Assembly: GCA_964445815.1 (NCBI GenBank)
Contig: CAYULW010000007.1
Span: 62,001 to 126,000, forward strand
Length of the DNA stretch: 64,000 bases
Origin: CAYULW01 sp964445815
GTDB taxonomy: Bacteria > Bacteroidota > Bacteroidia > Flavobacteriales_E > Vicingaceae
Direction: 5' to 3'
Shown: positions 43,859 to 50,618 of the stretch, piece by piece
Layout of the letters: every line of letters begins with the position of its first letter
Numbering within the stretch: the first letter of the stretch is position 1
Translations under genes and position numbers: made by a program
Notes under the pieces: model-generated
The model's database searches: none
What the model saw: only the letters and a program-made list of their open reading frames with translations
What the model was told of the DNA's origin: nothing

Positions 43859-44884
43859 ATGAACCATAACGCCACATTAAGCATTATAAGAAAAGAAATT
43901 GTTGAGCTCCTAGATCACGTCGAAGACCCTCATGTGGTTGAGAAAAGCTTACTCTACATTTACGAACACTTTAAACGTTTGACGGGCATTTCCGGTCACG
44001 ATCAGCAAATAGAACTAATGGCAGCCGTTCCAACTGCTAGAGGAAAGGCTTTGGGCTTAAATTACGCGGCTCAATGCTTGTTAGACTACCAAAGAACTGC
44101 AAAGTTTCTAAAAGGTATCGTAGAGGCTATAAAGGATAAACAAAAAGAATTTCCCGGAGAACGAATAGAGGTTTTCTATGCCGGATGTGGCCCTTACGCT
44201 CCATTTTTTGTTTTAGTTGCTCCTTTATTTGAACCCGAAGAGGTTCATTTTACCTTACTTGAAGTCAATTCCAATTCAGTAGATTCTGCTCTTCGCCTTA
44301 TTCACGGTCTGAATATACAAGATTATACAAGCGATTTTTATACAGCTGATGCCATCACTTTTGAAGTCAAAGAACCTGAGAAATTTCACTTGTTGATTAG
44401 TGAAACTTTGGATGCTCTGCTTTTCAGAGAAAACTATGTGCCGATTATGTTCAACTTATTGCCTCAGTTCAGCTCTAAGATGAGCCTCATTCCAGAGAAT
44501 GTTTCAATTGAACTCAGTTTGATGAAATATACCAAAGAAGGAGAGGATCATGAATTCCAAAGAATTCATACTTTGGTTGATGTCAGAGCATCAGTTGATT
44601 CCTATTCAGGAGAAGAAAGGTGCCCAAAACAACTTGAGCCGCAAACAGTAGATTTAAGCACCTACGATCCCGAAAGTTATGACAGTTTAGTTCTGGATAC
44701 TGAGATACATATCTATAAAGATATCAAGCTTAATAGAGGGGAGTCAGCACTAACTTCTGCAATGGAAGTTAAAACCGATGAAGTGATCAAACAATCTTCT
44801 ATAATATTTACCTATTTGATGGATTATGACATTGAGTTAAAATATGAGGTCATCACCAAAGAAATGAAAGAGCAAAAGAAATAA
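43859..44884 (+). CDS. Class I SAM-dependent methyltransferase-like protein with PRMT-like layout
   Basis: A 341-residue protein not assigned to a known family. The first 100 residues are helical (IRKEIVELLDHVEDPHVVEK). A Rossmann methyltransferase motif I follows: IEVFYAGCGPYAPFFVLVAP (about residues 103-122), then a strand with an acidic end (FTLLEVNSNS) and a motif reminiscent of the PRMT double-E loop (LLISETLDALLFRENYVPI), then a beta-rich C-terminal half. The aligned pattern suggests SAM binding; substrate unknown. A GNAT gene and a lycopene cyclase gene follow on the same strand with gaps of 60-66 bases. Confidence 0.6.
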   Translation: MNHNATLSIIRKEIVELLDHVEDPHVVEKSLLYIYEHFKRLTGISGHDQQIELMAAVPTARGKALGLNYAAQCLLDYQRTAKFLKGIVEAIKDKQKEFPGERIEVFYAGCGPYAPFFVLVAPLFEPEEVHFTLLEVNSNSVDSALRLIHGLNIQDYTSDFYTADAITFEVKEPEKFHLLISETLDALLFRENYVPIMFNLLPQFSSKMSLIPENVSIELSLMKYTKEGEDHEFQRIHTLVDVRASVDSYSGEERCPKQLEPQTVDLSTYDPESYDSLVLDTEIHIYKDIKLNRGESALTSAMEVKTDEVIKQSSIIFTYLMDYDIELKYEVITKEMKEQKK

Positions 44885-44950
44885 GCCCCTAAGTATGTAT
44901 CGTCATATACCAGTTAAAATTTGTTTCATTTCTCCCTAATGAAGAATTAA

Positions 44951-45364
44951 GTGGAACTTAAAATTGAAGAACGAAGAATCAGAGTTCAGGAGTATCAAGA
45001 GTTGAGAGAAAGCACAAACTGGAATCAACACTCAGATTCAAAAGTGGAACATGCACTAAAAAACGATCTGTTCTCTATTTGTGTTTTGGATGCTGAGAGG
45101 GTTATTGGTATTGGAAGGGTTATTGGAGATGGAGCCATTTATTTTTATATTCAAGATGTCATTGTTTTACCCGATTATCAAAAGCGCGGTATAGGCAAGA
45201 TAATAATGAAACATATTGAGGCCTATCTTAAGAAAAATACGGGCGACAATGCCTTTATTGGTTTAATGGCGGCAGAAGGAGTTGCTGATTTTTATAAAAA
45301 GTTTGACTACCGAAAGAGAGAGGTCGAGCAACCGGGGATGTTTAAAGTCATTAAAAAGTCCTAA
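44951..45364 (+). CDS. GNAT-family N-acetyltransferase
   Basis: A 137-residue acetyltransferase. The acetyl-CoA-binding strand and loop are VIVLPDYQKRGIGKIIMKHI (about residues 75-94, with RGIG), followed by IGLMAAEGVADFYKKFDYRK. It appears to start with GTG (44951). It is the aralkylamine-type short GNAT; the acceptor is unknown. It sits between the methyltransferase-like gene and lycopene cyclase with about 60-base gaps each side. Confidence 0.88.
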   Translation: MELKIEERRIRVQEYQELRESTNWNQHSDSKVEHALKNDLFSICVLDAERVIGIGRVIGDGAIYFYIQDVIVLPDYQKRGIGKIIMKHIEAYLKKNTGDNAFIGLMAAEGVADFYKKFDYRKREVEQPGMFKVIKKS

Positions 45365-45424
45365 ATACATTTTGATCATGCAATTGAAAGATGATTATCT
45401 TTTGACCTAATTCTAAAAGCCAAT

Positions 45425-46582
45425 TTGAAGCATTACGATTATATTATTGCCGGTTCAGGTTTATCAGGCCTAAGTCTATTGTATCAATTACTTACTGATG
45501 ACTCCTTGAGTAAAAAGCACATTTTACTCATAGATCAAAAGAAGAAAAATCAAAATGATCGAACATGGTGTTATTGGGAGACAGGAGAAAGTGACTATGA
45601 AAATATAGTGCATAAAACGTGGAAGCAACTGTCCTTTATTTCTGAAGAGATAAACAGAACTTTTCAGCTCAATCATTATACTTATAAAATGATAAGAGCT
45701 ATCGACTTCTATGATCTGGTTATTGAAAAGGCCAAGCAATTTAAAAATGTCTCTTTTGCCGAAGAAAAAATCGTTCAAATAAGTGAAGATGCGAATCTTG
45801 CTCTTGTTGATACTGAAAAAGCCAGATACTCTGCTGAATATGTATTTAACTCTACCTCACTCTTTCGACCAATAATAAATAATCAAAACTCTCTTCTGCA
45901 ACATTTTATGGGTTGGCAAATTAAAACGAAGACACCATCATTTGATGCAGAAGTTGGCACCTTAATGGACTTCCGCTTGGATCAAAAAAACGGTGATACC
46001 TTTATGTATGTTTTGCCTACATCATCAACAGAAGCTCTTGTAGAGTATACGCTTTTCAGTAAAAAAATATTGGCCAAAGAGGAATACGAAAATGCCTTAA
46101 GAGCTTATATAAATGACGTCTTACACATTCGGAAATACGAGATTAAACATCATGAGTTTGGAGTTATCCCAATGTCCATGGCCAAGTTTCAGCACGCTAG
46201 TAACAGGCTAAGTAAGATCATCAATATAGGGACAAGCGGAGGAATGACTAAAGCGAGTAGTGGCTACACCTTTCAATTTGTTCAAAAATATACTAAACAA
46301 ATGACTCAAAATATGAAACAAGGTCAATCACCTTATATCAAGTTGAGTCAACGAGAGAAAGTATTTAATTGGTATGATCTGACATTACTGGATGTTATCT
46401 TGTCAGGGAAAATGACAGGAAAGGCCATTTTTTCTAAGATGTTTAGTCGGCTAGACCCAGATACAATCTTGGCCTTTTTGGGCAATGAGAGTACATGGAG
46501 AGAAGACCTTTCTGTTATTCGATCGGTTCCCACATTACCCTTTTTAAGTTCCGGTCTAAAACAACTGATTAGGTCAAATTAA
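45425..46582 (+). CDS. crtY: Lycopene beta-cyclase (CrtY type)
   Basis: Flavoprotein-like cyclase that closes the ionone rings of lycopene to give beta-carotene. The N-terminal dinucleotide-binding motif YDYIIAGSGLSGLSLLYQLL (residues 4-23) is followed by LLIDQKKKNQNDRTWCYWE, the bacterial CrtY signature. Later features are MGWQIKTKTPSFD, DFRLDQ and GVIPMSM, and the GTSGGMTKASSGYTFQFV motif near residue 280. Start codon appears to be TTG (45425). 385 aa is normal. No other carotenoid genes (crtB, crtI, crtZ) are in this window, so the pathway is split. Convergent with the DUF3817 gene, overlapping by 4 bases. Confidence 0.9.
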   Translation: MKHYDYIIAGSGLSGLSLLYQLLTDDSLSKKHILLIDQKKKNQNDRTWCYWETGESDYENIVHKTWKQLSFISEEINRTFQLNHYTYKMIRAIDFYDLVIEKAKQFKNVSFAEEKIVQISEDANLALVDTEKARYSAEYVFNSTSLFRPIINNQNSLLQHFMGWQIKTKTPSFDAEVGTLMDFRLDQKNGDTFMYVLPTSSTEALVEYTLFSKKILAKEEYENALRAYINDVLHIRKYEIKHHEFGVIPMSMAKFQHASNRLSKIINIGTSGGMTKASSGYTFQFVQKYTKQMTQNMKQGQSPYIKLSQREKVFNWYDLTLLDVILSGKMTGKAIFSKMFSRLDPDTILAFLGNESTWREDLSVIRSVPTLPFLSSGLKQLIRSN

Positions 46583-46878
46583 GCGGGTTTTTTAACATCC
46601 TTCTCTACCCAAAAGGCAGCAAATGGCAAAAGTGATGCAATAAAGTAGACAACTGCCTTGGGAAAACCAAGTGCCTTTAAAATCAAAAGGTAAAGCAGCT
46701 GGAAAGCATACGCCACAAACAATAATCCATGAAGCATACCTACAATCCTTACCGCTATCGGCAAGTCCATAAGGTACTTAAGAGGCATGGCTACAAATAA
46801 TAATATAACATATGACCATGCCTCCCAATAAGAAATTTTTGCAAAAAGAAGAACTTGCTTGTTAAGTGTTTTATCCAT
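46579..46878 (-). CDS. DUF3817 small integral membrane protein
   Basis: A 99-residue membrane protein with three hydrophobic segments and the DUF3817 motif AVRIVGMLHGLLFVAYAFQL (about residues 41-60). Its function is unknown. The ATG overlaps the stop of the S1/P1 nuclease gene by one base (TAATG), and its own stop overlaps that of lycopene cyclase. Confidence 0.85.
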   Translation of the reverse strand: MDKTLNKQVLLFAKISYWEAWSYVILLFVAMPLKYLMDLPIAVRIVGMLHGLLFVAYAFQLLYLLILKALGFPKAVVYFIASLLPFAAFWVEKDVKKPA

Positions 46879-47639
46879 TAGTCAAAAGCGGCATTTAAAA
46901 TTTCAGCTAGCCTAATCCCTGCTTTATACAATTGATCCTTCACGGTTGGCCAATTCTTGTATAAGTATTCATATGAGAGGTGCTCCTTACCTTCTATATC
47001 ATATATCTGAGGCCTTAGCTCCATTGCCTCTTTAATCCACATGGACTTATCTAATGTCTTAACAGCCGAGTTATCCACCTTATGATCAATCATTTTTGCT
47101 AACTCACAATAAGACAACTGCTTACTATCAATCATTCCACTATCCCAGATTCGATGCAAATTTGATTTATCATAAAACCATTTGATTTTTACATCATTTC
47201 CACCACGATCTTCACCATTTCCCACGTGTAATGGTTGATGAATATCTCCAACCAAATGGGTCAATATAGCAACAGCATCTCGCTTTTCTTTGAAGTTTTT
47301 CGTTTCATCTTTCAATATATCGATCATACGATCAATCGCCTCATAAGCATCCCCCTTATCGGTCTTTTCTGAAGTAGAATAATTTTGTCCATCAGGAATG
47401 GTCACATAATGCCAAGGTTTCATGTGATCATATTGATCGTCACTTTTAATGTTATCCATCCAGGTCGAAGCTTCAACTAAAGATTCATGTCCCATAATCA
47501 TGGCTAATTCTTTTTTTGCTTTTTTGCTCAAGTGATTTTGAGCGATCTGTCCTACCACACGATGTCCGGTCTGCCCCCAAGAAAAAGCCGCAAGGTGAAA
47601 CACCATTACAGCAGTAGTAAATAAAACTAGTTTTTTCAT
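46878..47639 (-). CDS. S1/P1-family zinc-dependent nuclease
   Basis: Secreted single-strand nuclease or 3'-nucleotidase. The signal peptide is MKKLVLFTTAVMVFHLAAFS, and the mature chain begins with the tryptophan zinc ligand (WGQTGHRVVGQIAQ). Other zinc-binding features are WMDNIKSDDQYDHMKPWHYV, LTHLVGDIHQPLHVGNGEDR and LHRIWDSGMID, all diagnostic for S1/P1. 253 aa is normal. It probably acts in the periplasm in phosphate or nucleotide scavenging; a Na/phosphate symporter gene lies about 700 bases away on the other strand. Coupled by a one-base overlap to the thioesterase gene. Confidence 0.93.
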   Translation of the reverse strand: MKKLVLFTTAVMVFHLAAFSWGQTGHRVVGQIAQNHLSKKAKKELAMIMGHESLVEASTWMDNIKSDDQYDHMKPWHYVTIPDGQNYSTSEKTDKGDAYEAIDRMIDILKDETKNFKEKRDAVAILTHLVGDIHQPLHVGNGEDRGGNDVKIKWFYDKSNLHRIWDSGMIDSKQLSYCELAKMIDHKVDNSAVKTLDKSMWIKEAMELRPQIYDIEGKEHLSYEYLYKNWPTVKDQLYKAGIRLAEILNAAFD

Positions 47640-48037
47640 TATTCGTTATTTAATCGATCCTTCACATATTCAATTTGTGTTTTCCCGTGTGCTTTGGGTT
47701 GACCATCTTCTCCCAAGTTGACCATCACGATACTATCAATGGTTAAAATGTTCTTTCTAGTCATCTTATTCCGCGCTATACAACTCAAGGTCAGAGAAGT
47801 TCTGCCAAACTTTTCCACTTTCATTCCCAATTCTACAATATCTCCTTGTTTAGCTGAAGAAATAAAATTGATCTCAGACATGAATTTCGTTGCAATCTTC
47901 TTATTCTCTAATTGAATCATGGTATACAAAGCAGCCTCTTCATCAATCCATTGCAATAGTCGACCTCCAAACAAATTATTATTTGGATTCAAATCTTCCG
48001 GTTTAACCCATTTGCGAGTATGAAAATTCATTTTCAT
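47639..48037 (-). CDS. Hot-dog-fold acyl-CoA thioesterase (YciA/BACH type)
   Basis: Hydrolyses acyl-CoA thioesters. The motif NPNNNLFGGRLLQWIDEEAA (about residues 16-35) with the catalytic asparagine/aspartate pattern and the ATKFMSEINFISSAKQGDIV stretch mark the YciA-like subfamily. The start is taken as MKMNFHTRK (48037) and not the in-frame TTG at 48049, because that TTG falls inside the predicted -7 box; MNFHTRK at 48031 is also possible. The product is about 132 aa, a single hot-dog domain. First gene of the thioesterase-nuclease-DUF3817 unit. Confidence 0.88.
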   Translation of the reverse strand: MKMNFHTRKWVKPEDLNPNNNLFGGRLLQWIDEEAALYTMIQLENKKIATKFMSEINFISSAKQGDIVELGMKVEKFGRTSLTLSCIARNKMTRKNILTIDSIVMVNLGEDGQPKAHGKTQIEYVKDRLNNE

Positions 48038-48046
48038 AACTTTTTT

Positions 48047-48054
48047 CAAAGTTA
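48047..48054 (-). promoter_or_regulatory. -7 box for the thioesterase-nuclease-DUF3817 unit
   Basis: Minus-strand TAACTTTG matches TAnnTTTG and ends 9 bases before the ATG at 48037. It overlaps the alternative TTG start codon and so argues against it. Confidence 0.5.
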
Positions 48055-48125
48055 AGCTTTAATGTCATGTTGTGTGTCACTCTATTTTATTCTTACCGAC
48101 TTAAGAATTATAATTTTGAAGTATC

Positions 48126-48180
48126 GAAAAACAAAAAAGCCTTGAATGCTATGGCATCTCAAGGCTTTTCGCTAACCAAA
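48126..48180 (+). other. Hairpin element, copy 1, with conserved flanks
   Basis: Flank GAAAAACAAAAA, an 11-base-pair stem (AAAAGCCTTGA / TCAAGGCTTTT), two bases, then CTAACCAA (48172-48179). A second copy with the same flanks but a different stem lies after the symporter gene. The TAATTTTG box just upstream would put this hairpin at the 5' end of a plus-strand transcript; alternatively it is a terminator of an unseen transcript. Confidence 0.65.
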
Positions 48181-48300
48181 ATTTATTAAATATCTCTACT
48201 AAAAAATTAAAAGAGCAAATTCAGTTTAAAAGACACTACTTCCTCTATGATCATTGTCTGAAAGTTTAAATTTTATCAGACATCTTAACTATTGAGAAAA

Positions 48301-48328
48301 TTAACCTAGGCTTAATTTTAATTTCTTA
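48301..48328 (+). promoter_or_regulatory. Possible PhoB/PhoP-type direct repeats before the phosphate symporter
   Basis: TTAACC, TTAATT and TTCTTA occur with 5-base spacers, an 11-base period, ending 22 bases before the GTG start. This resembles the hexamer-plus-5 pattern known for phosphate-response regulators in other phyla. The region is AT-rich, so chance is a serious alternative. Confidence 0.25.
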
Positions 48329-48350
48329 TCACAGTTCTAGTTTTACACAT

Positions 48351-49295
48351 GTGGAGCTAAATTACTCTTTGCTAGTAGGTGGTTTAATCTTGTTTCTTTA
48401 TGCCATTTCAGGACTTTCAGAAACCTTACAGGAGATTTTTTCAAGGAAGGTGGAAAAGCTCATCTCTGGCCTAACCAAAAACCTTTTCTTCTCATTACTG
48501 ACCGGAACAATTTTTACAATCTTATTAGAGTCATCTTCCGCTGTTATTATTCTTACTATAATTATTATTAATGCACGCAAATTGACCTTTAAGAATGCCA
48601 TTGGGGTAATCATGGGAGCAAATATTGGAACCACAGTTTCAAGCCAACTATTTGCCTTAGAAATAGGTGATTATGCTTTTTACATTATGATTTTAGGATT
48701 GATAATGAAGTTTTTTTCAAAAACAGAACTCTCGAAAAATCGAGCTCAAGTTATTTTCTTCTTCGGAACCTTATTTTTTGGTTTATACCTTATGCAAATT
48801 GCAGTTGAACCTCTAAAAAACTCCACTCAGTTTCAAGAGTGGATGATAGCGTTAGAAGATAATTATTTGAAAGGAGCATTAATAGGTGGCCTTATCACTC
48901 TTGTCATCCAATCATCTAGTGGTACAGTTGGTATGGCAATCATTCTCGGTAAACAAGGACTTCTTAGTACTGCAATTGGAATTTCACTTATGTTAGGTGC
49001 CGAGCTTGGAACCTGCTCTGATACTTTATTGGCTACTATAAAAGGCAGTAGAGATGCAATAAGAGCCGGTTTGTTTCACCTCATTTTTAACTTCTTAAGC
49101 ATTGTTATTGGATTGGTGTTATTTACCCCATTTTTAACACTTGTAGAGTGGGTAAGTATCAGTAATGATATTGGTCGGCAAATCGCCAATGCCCATTTAC
49201 TATTTAACTGTCTTGGTGTAATTGTCTTGTTGCCTTTTGTCCATTCACTCAAAAAGTTGCTCTTTTTCTTAGTTCCAAATAGGAAAGTTGGTTAG
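48351..49295 (+). CDS. Na+/phosphate symporter family protein (NptA/PNaS type), short form
   Basis: Inner-membrane sodium-coupled phosphate transporter, 314 aa. The two inverted-repeat signatures are present: LLESSSAVIILTIIIINARK near residue 60 with GVIMGANIGTTVSSQL, and VIQSSSGTVGMAIILGKQGL near residue 186 with LMLGAELGTCSDTLLATIKG. The C-terminal PhoU-like domain of longer members is absent. The start is GTG (48351); an ATG two bases earlier is out of frame and stops at once. It has a long 5' region with a hairpin, and a terminator-like hairpin follows. Confidence 0.9.
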   Translation: MELNYSLLVGGLILFLYAISGLSETLQEIFSRKVEKLISGLTKNLFFSLLTGTIFTILLESSSAVIILTIIIINARKLTFKNAIGVIMGANIGTTVSSQLFALEIGDYAFYIMILGLIMKFFSKTELSKNRAQVIFFFGTLFFGLYLMQIAVEPLKNSTQFQEWMIALEDNYLKGALIGGLITLVIQSSSGTVGMAIILGKQGLLSTAIGISLMLGAELGTCSDTLLATIKGSRDAIRAGLFHLIFNFLSIVIGLVLFTPFLTLVEWVSISNDIGRQIANAHLLFNCLGVIVLLPFVHSLKKLLFFLVPNRKVG

Positions 49296-49300
49296 AATCT

Positions 49301-49353
49301 GAAAAACAAAAAGCGCCTCGCATGATCATACGAGGCGCTTTTGTACTAACCAA
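49301..49353 (+). terminator. Terminator-like hairpin element, copy 2, after the phosphate symporter
   Basis: Flank GAAAAACAAAAA, a perfect 12-base-pair stem (AAAAGCGCCTCG at 49309-49320, CGAGGCGCTTTT at 49331-49342) with a 10-base loop, then GTA and CTAACCAA (49346-49353). The GC-rich stem and T-run make it a good intrinsic terminator for the symporter, but its flanks match copy 1 upstream of the gene. Confidence 0.8.
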
Positions 49354-49437
49354 TTTAAAAGAAACAACCAAAGAGTACTTGAGTCATTTCTATATTGAAG
49401 ACGCATAAAATAGTAAAAGGGTGGCCTTAGTTGAAAA

Positions 49438-50490
49438 TTATTTGTTTGTCATCTCAACATAACCTCTCCCACTTATTCTCTGACCTGACATACTACCAGA
49501 TATAGTACACATCCCCTCCCAATAATGCAGTTTAATCAGTCGATAAAAAGAAAGTTCCAGTTCTTGATTCGGAAATACCGCCTCCATATCAAATGCCATA
49601 TCCAATTTGGGAATGCTTATTTGCCACTTCATCGGGTAGCTAGCCTTACTTTTATAGCTGTACCACTCTTTTGTTGACTCAATTTCAATATCTTGTTGAT
49701 TGAGTTCAATGCGTTTACCCGCTTCATCTAAATAGGAACCACCAAGTAATTCAAAGGTTGAATCCTTCTTATTGTATAAGCGATATAACATTAGCTCAGA
49801 CCGTGGTTCATCAAATTGAACTGAAAACCAATCCCATGCAATGTTCTTATTCGTCACTCCATGACAATTCCATTGCCGATCATACCACAGCTGTCCTTCC
49901 ACCTGATAGACTTCATTCTTCAATATAATATTCCCTTTTGTCTCCAATCTGGGATATGAATAATAACCCGCGCTGGTCAAACCTCCATAATTTTCATAAC
50001 CGGACTCATGATGTAATAAAAGAGGTTTAACGGTTTTTGTTTTTAAGTTATAATGAACATCGTAATGATCCATTTTGGCTTGTAAGTGATACTGCCCTTT
50101 TTCACCTCTAATTGAAAAGTCTATTTTTTTCTTGAACTCTATGTTTAATGGCATATCAGAAGTCCAATCTTTTTTCAATGGGATCAGTTTATAATCGTAA
50201 TAGAAAGCCGGAGCTCCGGGATCACTTAAAGCCAAGTTTACCAATGCATAAGATTTAAATCGTGTTGGAGAAAAATGAAATAACACATACTCCATTCCAA
50301 ATCGCTTATTCTGAGATGAGTCATACAAATGACCGGTAAAATACCACCATTCTAGAGAATTCTTAGAATGAGACTTTTCATGCTGGTCAATCTCAAAGGA
50401 TGCTAAAGGAGCCGGGTCTTTTTTGGTGTACAATACCGGATGACATCCTAAAAACAACAAAAAGGTGAAATAAAAAATTGCTTTCTTCAT
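49438..50490 (-). CDS. CrtC/AttH-fold (lipocalin-like hydrolase) lipoprotein
   Basis: A 350-residue predicted lipoprotein (lipobox FLGC). Motifs of the carotenoid 1,2-hydratase/AttH family: LEWWYFTGHLYDSSQNKRFG near residue 46, SGYENYGGLTSAGYYSYPRL, QLWYDRQWNCH, AWDWFSVQFD, and the C-terminal HYWEGMCTISGSMSG followed by GRGYVEMT. Export as a lipoprotein argues against a carotenoid hydratase and for an envelope protein of unknown substrate. It has its own promoter and diverges from the ABC-F gene. Confidence 0.83.
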   Translation of the reverse strand: MKKAIFYFTFLLFLGCHPVLYTKKDPAPLASFEIDQHEKSHSKNSLEWWYFTGHLYDSSQNKRFGMEYVLFHFSPTRFKSYALVNLALSDPGAPAFYYDYKLIPLKKDWTSDMPLNIEFKKKIDFSIRGEKGQYHLQAKMDHYDVHYNLKTKTVKPLLLHHESGYENYGGLTSAGYYSYPRLETKGNIILKNEVYQVEGQLWYDRQWNCHGVTNKNIAWDWFSVQFDEPRSELMLYRLYNKKDSTFELLGGSYLDEAGKRIELNQQDIEIESTKEWYSYKSKASYPMKWQISIPKLDMAFDMEAVFPNQELELSFYRLIKLHYWEGMCTISGSMSGQRISGRGYVEMTNK

Positions 50491-50500
50491 TGTTGTGCAA

Positions 50501-50508
50501 CAAAACTA
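50501..50508 (-). promoter_or_regulatory. -7 box for the CrtC/AttH-fold lipoprotein gene
   Basis: Minus-strand TAGTTTTG matches TAnnTTTG, 10 bases before the ATG at 50490. Confidence 0.5.
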
Positions 50509-50590
50509 AATCTAAATCGACAAAAAATTATTAATTGATTCAATGAGTTTATAAATTAACCAACATGTGATTACTTCGAGATAAAGCACT

Positions 50591-50598
50591 TACTTTTG
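50591..50598 (+). promoter_or_regulatory. -7 box for the ABC-F ATPase gene
   Basis: TACTTTTG (TAnnTTTG) continues as CAGCC and lies 20 bases before the ATG at 50619. The typA promoter reads almost the same (TACTTTTGCGGCC), so the two translation-factor genes share an extended box. Confidence 0.6.
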
Positions 50599-50618
50599 CA
50601 GCCCCAAATTCACGGAGT

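Larger units (their letters stand above)
48055..48350. other. Intergenic region of about 300 bases between divergent genes
   Basis: No convincing gene. It holds, left to right, a plus-strand TAATTTTG (48111-48118, a TAnnTTTG match), a strong hairpin with conserved flanks (48126-48180), an inverted repeat TGTCTGA...TCAGACA (48255-48282, loop of 14), and three hexamers at 11-base steps just before the symporter start. A 27-codon frame at 48062-48145 looks random. Confidence 0.6.

Noticed and set aside
48047..48049. TTG start codon for the thioesterase gene
   Set aside because: It falls inside the predicted -7 promoter box, and the ATG codons at 48037 and 48031 match the usual start of the family better.
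48062..48145. Short plus-strand frame of 27 codons before the phosphate symporter
   Set aside because: It ends inside the hairpin stem, has random composition and no recognisable signal. A non-coding element explains the region better.
49438..50490. Carotenoid 1,2-hydratase assignment for the CrtC-fold lipoprotein
   Set aside because: The fold matches but a lipoprotein signal places it outside the cytoplasm. Proximity to lycopene cyclase (about 3 kb, opposite strand) is not enough.
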